A stretch of 64,000 nucleotides of DNA from Hyphomicrobiales bacterium (GTDB lineage: Bacteria; Pseudomonadota; Alphaproteobacteria; Rhizobiales; Beijerinckiaceae): NCBI GenBank assembly GCA_027487245.1, contig JAIYDY010000032.1, positions 1 to 64,000 of the forward strand. Reading direction: 5' to 3'. Made by a program: the position numbers and the translations under genes. Below are positions 58,423 to 64,000 of this stretch, piece by piece (the stretch's first letter is position 1; the number at the start of each line of letters is the position of its first letter). The notes under the pieces were generated by a model that was not told the origin of the DNA, ran no database searches, and worked only from the letters and a program-made list of their open reading frames with translations.

Positions 58423-58648
58423 GGGAAAACCGGAGGGTAAGGCCGCAGAACTGGAATCTGCAAGCGGAGGCAGGCATCACGCATGACGACGTGCCAGATG
58501 ACGATAGATCAAGCGAGCCGAAAGTGGAAATCGGATTCTTGAGCCGCCCCGCTGCAATGCATTGCCGCCGATTGCATTTTTCACAATCCGGTGTTTCGAT
58601 CGGCCGGTTGTCGACCCTCTTGCTTCAGCCTCTCCGGATCATCCTGCC

Positions 58649-59209
58649 ATGAAGCCGCCTGGCATCAGAACGTCGATCCGGGGTCTGTCGCGGCTTCTGG
58701 TCGTCCGCTCTGTCGTTGATCGCTCGCGCGGGTTCCTTGTCGCCGGTGCCAGCGTCTTTCCATGCGCGCTCGGACGTTCCGGCATCATCGTCTCGAAACG
58801 CGAGGGTGACGGCGGTACTCCTTCGGTATCCTTGCCATTGCGGCGCGTCTTCTTCCGGCCGGACAAGGGACCGCGGCCTGCGACCCGGCTGCATTGGCGC
58901 CTGATGACCCCGCACGATGCCTGGTGCGATGATCAGGCTGACCGGCGCTACAACCGGCTGATCCGCCGACCGCCGGGCGAAGCCGAGGAACGGCTGTGGC
59001 GTGCCGATCATCTTTACGACATCGTTGTGGAACTGGGCTGGAACGACCAACCCATCCAGCGTGGGCGCGGGAGCGCGATCTTCTGGCATCTGCCGCGCGC
59101 CGGGATGACGCCGACGGCAGGCTGCATCGCCACCCCGCGCGCTGTCTTTCACAAGCTGCTGCCTCGCCTTGGCAAGAAAGCCCGGATCAGGATCGGCACG
59201 CGGCCCTGA
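58649..59209 (+). CDS. L,D-transpeptidase family protein (YkuD domain)
   Basis: A 186-residue YkuD-type enzyme. The catalytic block is FWHLPRAGMTPTAGCIATP, with the His, and the nucleophile Cys in TAGCIA, about residue 164. The family forms 3-3 cross-links in peptidoglycan or attaches proteins to it. No signal peptide is obvious; the N-terminus is short and basic, as in other compact rhizobial members. The start at 58649 is chosen as the first ATG that fits the domain. It is followed by the convergent yggS gene. Confidence 0.82.
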   Translation: MKPPGIRTSIRGLSRLLVVRSVVDRSRGFLVAGASVFPCALGRSGIIVSKREGDGGTPSVSLPLRRVFFRPDKGPRPATRLHWRLMTPHDAWCDDQADRRYNRLIRRPPGEAEERLWRADHLYDIVVELGWNDQPIQRGRGSAIFWHLPRAGMTPTAGCIATPRAVFHKLLPRLGKKARIRIGTRP

Positions 59210-59230
59210 CCCGGAACATGGGCTGAAGGC

Positions 59231-59893
59231 TCAGCTCCGGCTCCCGAAAATCGCGCTGCCGACGCGCACATGCGTCGCCCCAAGCTGGATCGCAGCGGCA
59301 AAATCAGCGCTCATGCCCATCGACAGGATCGGCAGACCGTTGCGCCGCGCGATCTGCGCCAGCAAGGCGAAATGCGGCGATGGCGGCTGTTCAGCCGGAG
59401 GAATGCACATCAGTCCGGCCACCACGAGGCCGTGCCGTTCGCGGCACTGGCGGATGAAGGCATCGGCATCGCGCGGGCCGACCCCACCCTTCTGGGGCTC
59501 GTCGCCGGTGTTGACCTGGACCAGCAGCCGCGGGGAGCGGCCCTGTCTGGTGATCTCGCGGGCCAGTTCCTTCGCCAGGCTTTCGCGGTCGAGCGTCTCG
59601 ATCACGTCGAACAATGCCACGGCGTCGCGCGCCTTGTTGGATTGCAGCGGCCCGATCATGTGCAGCACCACTTCGGGATGGTCCGCGCGCAGGCTCGGCC
59701 ATTTGGCCTGCGCTTCCTGGACGTAGTTCTCGCCAAAACAGCGATGGCCCGCCTCCAGCACGGGCCGGATCGCCTCGGGTCCGAACAGCTTCGAGACCGC
59801 GACCAGAACCACATCGTCCGCGCTCCGGTCGCAATCGGCAGCCGCGCGCGCGATCAGGCTCTCGACCCCCCTCAGGCGTGCCACCGTGTCCAT
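59231..59893 (-). CDS. yggS: YggS family pyridoxal-phosphate homeostasis protein
   Basis: A 220-residue single-domain PLP-binding TIM barrel. The PLP Lys is in LVAVSKLFG (about residue 36); GENYVQEAQAK, HMIGPLQSNK and NTGDEPQKGGV are family blocks, and GSAIFGSR ends the protein. It buffers free PLP and affects amino-acid pools in other bacteria. The ATG at 59893 replaces a 57-residue unconserved extension. It is divergent from leuS. Confidence 0.94.
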   Translation of the reverse strand: MDTVARLRGVESLIARAAADCDRSADDVVLVAVSKLFGPEAIRPVLEAGHRCFGENYVQEAQAKWPSLRADHPEVVLHMIGPLQSNKARDAVALFDVIETLDRESLAKELAREITRQGRSPRLLVQVNTGDEPQKGGVGPRDADAFIRQCRERHGLVVAGLMCIPPAEQPPSPHFALLAQIARRNGLPILSMGMSADFAAAIQLGATHVRVGSAIFGSRS

Positions 59894-60062
59894 GCTCACC
59901 AAACTCCGAAAATCTCGGCCCGCGCGCGCGGCAACCTCGTTGACCAAGCGCGCCTGATGGTGTCCTAGTCGCTTGCCTACCGTGCACGCAACTGGCGTTT
60001 GCGCGGCATCCTTGTTTGCGCCGCGCCTGTCCGGGATGCGGCCTGGATCCAGACCGAGCGAC

Positions 60063-62702
60063 ATGACGACCGAGCGCTACAATCCGAAAGACGTGGAACC
60101 CCGCTGGCGGCAGGCCTGGGACCAGCAGGAACTTTACCGGACGCGGAATGATGATCCGCGACCGAAGTATTATGTTCTTGAAATGTTCCCATATCCATCG
60201 GGCCGCGTCCACATGGGCCACGTCCGCAACTACACGATGGGCGATGTGGTGGCGCGCTACAAGCGGGCGCGGGGCTTCAATGTGCTGCACCCGATGGGCT
60301 GGGATGCCTTTGGCTTGCCGGCGGAGAACGCGGCAAGGGACAACAAGGTCAATCCGCGCGACTGGACCTACGCCAACATCGCCAGCATGAAGGGCCAGCT
60401 CAAGAGCATGGGCCTCTCGCTCGACTGGTCGCGCGAGATCGCCACTTGCGATGCGAGCTACTACCGCCACCAGCAGGCCATGTTCCTCGATTTCTGGAAG
60501 GCCGGCCTGGTCGAGCGCAAGTCGGCCAAGGTCAACTGGGACCCGGTCGACATGACTGTGCTCGCCAACGAGCAGGTCATCGACGGCAAGGGCTGGCGGT
60601 CGGGGGCCGAGGTCGAGCAACGCGATCTGACCCAGTGGTTCTTCAAGATCACGCGGTTCTCACAGGAATTGCTGGACGGGCTCGATGGCCTCGAGCGCTG
60701 GCCCGACAAGGTCAAGCTGATGCAGCGCAACTGGATCGGGCGCTCGGAAGGCCTGATGCTGCGCTGGGCCCTGACAGCACAGAGCGCTCCGGATGGGTTC
60801 ACGGAACTCGAGATTTACACGACACGGCCTGACACCTTGTTCGGGGCTTCCTTCATGGCAGTCGCGCCAGACCACCCGCTCGCCCGCGCGGCCGCCGCCA
60901 GCAACCCGGCCTTGGCAGATTTCTGCGAGATGTGCCGGCGCATGGGCACATCGGCAGCAGAAATCGAAACCGCAGAGAAATTGGGTTTCGATACGGGAGT
61001 CCGCGCTGTCCATCCGCTCGATCCCGAGTGGACGCTGCCGGTCTATGTCGCCAACTTCATCCTGATGGACTACGGCACGGGAGCAATCTTCGGCTGCCCT
61101 TCGGGAGACCAGCGCGATCTGGACTTTGCACGCAAGTATGCTCTTCCGGTCATTCCTGTGGTGATGCCGGCCGATGCCGATGCGGCGACATTCGCCATAG
61201 CCGACACGGCCTTCACAGATGATGGCGTGATGATCAACTCACGCTTTCTGGATGGCATGAAGAGCGACGTGGCCTTCGAGGCGGTGACGCAGCGTCTTGA
61301 AATGGCGATGTCCGGTGGCAGGCCGGTAGCCCAGCGCAAGGTCAACTTCCGGCTGCGCGACTGGCTGATTTCCCGCCAGCGCTACTGGGGATGCCCGATC
61401 CCCGTCATCCATTGCGACGATTGCGGCGCCGTTCCCGTCCCGAGGCATCAACTGCCTGTGGAGTTGCCGTCCGATGTCTCGTTCGACAGGCCCGGAAACC
61501 CGCTCGATCATCATCCGGCCTGGAAGCACTGCGACTGCCCGCAATGCGGCAAGCCGGCGCGGCGGGAAACCGACACGATGGACACCTTCGTGGATTCCTC
61601 GTGGTATTTCGCGCGTTTCACCGACCCGGCGAACGAGAGCGCCCCGACCACGCTGTCTGCCGTCGACGGTCCGTCTGGCTGGTTGCCGGTCCACCAGTAC
61701 ATCGGCGGGGTCGAGCATGCGATCCTGCATCTGCTGTATTCGCGCTTCTTCGCCCGCGCCATGAAGGCGACAGGGCATCTCAACACCGTGGAAGAGCCGT
61801 TCGAGGGCCTGTTTACCCAGGGCATGGTGGTCCACGAGACGTATCGTGATGTCTCTGGCGCATTCGTGCTGCCATCCGATGTCCGGATCGATGTTTCGGG
61901 TCCGAATCGGAATGCGGTCCACGTCGAGACTGGCGCTGCCATCGAGATCGGTCCGATCGAGAAGATGTCGAAGTCCAAGAAGAATGTGGTCGATCCGGAC
62001 GAGATCATCGCGTCTTACGGCGCCGACACGGCGCGCTGGTTCGTCCTCTCGGATTCGCCCCCTGACCGGGACGTCATCTGGACCGAGGACGGTGTGCAGG
62101 GCGCCTCGCGTTTCGTGCAGCGGCTCTGGCGGCTCGTCAACGAGATTGCCGTGCTGGCTGGCCCGTCCCTGGAGAAGCCGGCGGTCTTCGACGAGGCAGC
62201 CCTCGGCCTTCGCCGTGTGACCCACAAGTCGCTCCAGTCGGTCGAGACCGATCTGGAGCGTCTCGCCTTCAACCGCTGCGTGGCGCATGTCTACACACTG
62301 GCCAACCAGATCTCGAAATCCATCGACGCGATGACCACCGACCAGCCGGACGCGGACATGCGGTTTGCCTTGCGCGAGGCAGGGCAGATCCTCGTGCAGA
62401 TGGTGGCTCCGATGATGCCGCATCTGGGCGAGGAGTGCTGGCGGGCGCTGGGTTGCGAGGGTATGGTCGCTTCCGCTGCCTGGCCTTCGACGGATGCCGC
62501 CTTGCTGGTCGACGACACGATAACGCTGCCGGTGCAGGTCAATGGCAAGAAGCGCGCGGATGTGACTGTCCCGGCCGACGCCAACAATGCTACGATAGAG
62601 GCCTCGGTGCGGGGTCTGGAGACCGTGATTCGGGCTCTCGAAGGGCGCGACATCAGGAAGATCATCATCGTGCCGCGGAGGATCGTGAATGTCGTTGGTT
62701 GA
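60063..62702 (+). CDS. leuS: Leucyl-tRNA synthetase
   Basis: An 879-residue class Ia synthetase. The HIGH motif reads [15 protein letters not shown] near residues 44-58, the editing domain (about 230-420) contains [13 protein letters not shown] and the Thr-rich site, the zinc-type insertion has HCDDCG and CDCPQCG, and KMSKS lies in [13 protein letters not shown] near residue 640. The start at 60063 fits the family. lptE begins 14 bases before its stop, so the leuS-lptE-holA run is one operon. Confidence 0.97.
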   Translation: MTTERYNPKDVEPRWRQAWDQQELYRTRNDDPRPKYYVLEMFPYPSGRVHMGHVRNYTMGDVVARYKRARGFNVLHPMGWDAFGLPAENAARDNKVNPRDWTYANIASMKGQLKSMGLSLDWSREIATCDASYYRHQQAMFLDFWKAGLVERKSAKVNWDPVDMTVLANEQVIDGKGWRSGAEVEQRDLTQWFFKITRFSQELLDGLDGLERWPDKVKLMQRNWIGRSEGLMLRWALTAQSAPDGFTELEIYTTRPDTLFGASFMAVAPDHPLARAAAASNPALADFCEMCRRMGTSAAEIETAEKLGFDTGVRAVHPLDPEWTLPVYVANFILMDYGTGAIFGCPSGDQRDLDFARKYALPVIPVVMPADADAATFAIADTAFTDDGVMINSRFLDGMKSDVAFEAVTQRLEMAMSGGRPVAQRKVNFRLRDWLISRQRYWGCPIPVIHCDDCGAVPVPRHQLPVELPSDVSFDRPGNPLDHHPAWKHCDCPQCGKPARRETDTMDTFVDSSWYFARFTDPANESAPTTLSAVDGPSGWLPVHQYIGGVEHAILHLLYSRFFARAMKATGHLNTVEEPFEGLFTQGMVVHETYRDVSGAFVLPSDVRIDVSGPNRNAVHVETGAAIEIGPIEKMSKSKKNVVDPDEIIASYGADTARWFVLSDSPPDRDVIWTEDGVQGASRFVQRLWRLVNEIAVLAGPSLEKPAVFDEAALGLRRVTHKSLQSVETDLERLAFNRCVAHVYTLANQISKSIDAMTTDQPDADMRFALREAGQILVQMVAPMMPHLGEECWRALGCEGMVASAAWPSTDAALLVDDTITLPVQVNGKKRADVTVPADANNATIEASVRGLETVIRALEGRDIRKIIIVPRRIVNVVG

Positions 62703-63234
62703 TCGCCCTGCCAGCCTGGCGCGCCGGCCGTTCCTGACCGCAGCCTTCCTCGCGGGCCTCGGTCTGGCCTTGGCCGGCTGCATCCGCCCGCTCTACCTGC
62801 CATCGACGGCATCGACCCAAGGCGACAGTGTGCGCTCGACACTGGCAGCCATCGATGTGCCGATGATCCCGGATCGTCTCGGCCATACCTTGCGCAACGA
62901 ACTGGTCTTCCTGCTGGATGGGCGCGATGGCTCGGCCGTGAAGCGATATCGTCTCCAGGTCGCCACCAACGAGAGCGTGACAACCACGCTCGTCAACAGC
63001 GCCTTCCAGCGCGCGGACGCTGCCAGCGTTCAGGGCACGGCCAGTTACAAGCTTCTCTCGCTGGCCGACGGCAAGGTTGTGCTTGACGGTTCGGTGTCCG
63101 GCTTCGCCACCTACGAGCGCAGCCCGCAGCGTTTCGCCAATCTGCGCGCCGCGCGCGATGCCCAGCAACGTGTGGCCCGCCACCTCGCAGAGCAGATCCA
63201 CCTGCAGCTTTCCACCAAGCTCACGGCGCAGTAG
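62689..63234 (+). CDS. lptE: LPS assembly lipoprotein LptE
   Basis: A 181-residue outer-membrane lipoprotein that plugs the LptD barrel during LPS export. The lipobox LALAGC (Cys at about residue 31) follows a signal sequence; RPLYL and LRNELVFLL are typical of rhizobial LptE. GGAGG lies seven bases before the ATG. It overlaps the 3' end of leuS by 14 bases, and holA starts 11 bases after its stop, the standard alphaproteobacterial order. Confidence 0.9.
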   Translation: MSLVDRPASLARRPFLTAAFLAGLGLALAGCIRPLYLPSTASTQGDSVRSTLAAIDVPMIPDRLGHTLRNELVFLLDGRDGSAVKRYRLQVATNESVTTTLVNSAFQRADAASVQGTASYKLLSLADGKVVLDGSVSGFATYERSPQRFANLRAARDAQQRVARHLAEQIHLQLSTKLTAQ

Positions 63235-63245
63235 CACGCACCCGC

Positions 63246-64000
63246 ATGGTCGCTGTCAAGGCACACGAGGCCGACAGGGCTCTTGCCTCTCTGGACAAGG
63301 CAGTGCGCGTTGTCCTTTTTTACGGGCCTGATCAGGGCCTTGTCAGCGAACGCGCGGCCGCACTGGCCGAGAAGTCCGTGACAGACAGCTCTGATCCGTT
63401 CCAGTTGGTGCGCATTGATGGCGCGGACCTTGCGGCAGACCCTGCCCGCCTGATGGACGAGGCCAACACGATCGGCCTGTTCGGCGGCCAGCGCGCCATC
63501 CGTGTTTCCGCCACGGGCAAGCCCCTCGGCGCCGCGGTGGAGCCTCTGCTCAAGACGCCCCCGGTCGATGCCATCGTTATCCTGGAAGGCGGAGACCTCA
63601 GCCGCACGAACGGCCTCAGAACAATGATCGAGAAGGCCCGCGCCGGTCTCGCCGTGCCTTGCTATGCAGATCAGGGCAGAGGCCTGGAAGCCTTGATCGA
63701 TCCGGTTCTCGCCGAGCATGGCTTGTCGATCGACCGCGACGCACGGACCTTGCTGCTGTCCCGCCTTGGTGCGGATCGCCAGCTGTCCCGCAGGGAAATC
63801 GAGAAGCTGGCCCTGTATGCGCTTGGCAGCCAAAGAATCGAGCGGCACCATGTCGATGCCATCGTGGGCGACGCATCGGCGCGGGAAATTGACGACGTTG
63901 TGGACGGCGTGTTCTGCGGGATGCTCGGGCGTCTCGACCAGGCCTTCACGCGGCTCAATGCAGCCGGCGAGGATTCCGGTACCTTGCTGGGCTTTGTCAT
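63246..64000 (+). CDS. holA: DNA polymerase III subunit delta (partial, cut by window end)
   Basis: The frame opens with ATG at 63246 and runs off the end at codon 251 without a stop, so it is the N-terminal three quarters of the clamp-loader delta subunit. VVLFYGPDQGLVSERAAALAE (read as FYGPDQGLVSER) is the degenerate Walker-like start of HolA, and LSRREIEKLALYA and VDAIVGDASAREIDDVVD follow as expected. It loads the beta clamp on DNA together with tau/gamma and delta prime. Position after lptE supports the call. Confidence 0.92.
   Translation, partial: MVAVKAHEADRALASLDKAVRVVLFYGPDQGLVSERAAALAEKSVTDSSDPFQLVRIDGADLAADPARLMDEANTIGLFGGQRAIRVSATGKPLGAAVEPLLKTPPVDAIVILEGGDLSRTNGLRTMIEKARAGLAVPCYADQGRGLEALIDPVLAEHGLSIDRDARTLLLSRLGADRQLSRREIEKLALYALGSQRIERHHVDAIVGDASAREIDDVVDGVFCGMLGRLDQAFTRLNAAGEDSGTLLGFV

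Overview
The window is a gene-dense (about 65% GC, judged by eye), housekeeping-type stretch of an alphaproteobacterial chromosome. The gene content points to Hyphomicrobiales (Rhizobiales): a complete acpXL/fabZXL/fabFXL/lpxXL operon for the very-long-chain acyl group of lipid A, the F1-ATPase zeta subunit (DUF1476) next to purC, IalB-type secreted protein, DUF2794, a 180-kDa-type NAD glutamate dehydrogenase, an ECF sigma factor resembling the ChrR-linked group, and ccmABCDG next to acnA and yciB-ftsY. The genus cannot be fixed from sequence alone. I saw no tRNA, rRNA, insertion sequence, phage gene, CRISPR array or defence island.

Layout. 1-594 is gene-free. 0.6-6.1 kb: M23 endopeptidase, AEC transporter, gluQRS, AlkA-type glycosylase, HpcH-type aldolase. 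6.2-9.3 kb: zeta subunit divergent from purC, a lipoprotein, purS and purQ (purL is not here). 9.3-14.6 kb: SDR, DUF1232 protein, ECF sigma factor, IalB protein, rlmN, a small membrane protein, LysE-type exporter. 14.6-23.6 kb (all minus): gamma-glutamyltransferase, DUF1223 protein, then lpxXL, an MDR reductase, an SDR ketoreductase, two ketosynthase-fold genes, fabZXL and acpXL. 23.7-25.0 kb: a three-gene hypothetical operon ending in a truncated lipase-like gene. 25-33.8 kb: acnA divergent from ccmABCDG, yciB-ftsY, and an RluA-type synthase. 33.8-42.5 kb: pterin dehydratase, thpR, aldo/keto reductase, tesA-type esterase divergent from an ABC ATPase/permease pair, Bax-inhibitor family protein, DUF2794, AhpD-like protein. 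42.6-52.1 kb: NAD-GDH, Trm112-like, ubiH-type hydroxylase, tesB, glnK-amtB. 52.3-64 kb: ftsK, lolA-like, xthA, cNMP-binding protein, OmpR-type regulator, YkuD transpeptidase, yggS, leuS-lptE-holA (holA runs off the end).

The most coherent system is the lipid A very-long-chain fatty acid operon. It encodes a dedicated carrier protein, a catalytic ketosynthase, a second ketosynthase-fold protein that has lost the active-site Cys and the first His, a ketoreductase-type SDR, a dehydratase, an MDR reductase that may supply the enoyl reductase, and the final acyltransferase. That is a nearly self-contained elongation machine whose ketosynthase pair resembles the KS/chain-length-factor pair of type II polyketide synthases. 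Other points worth a second look are two intergenic loci ending in strong intrinsic terminators that look like small RNA genes (about 41.7 and 56.05 kb), a five-codon mini-ORF coupled to purS, and an ECF sigma factor with no anti-sigma gene beside it. I found no clearly undescribed multi-gene system.
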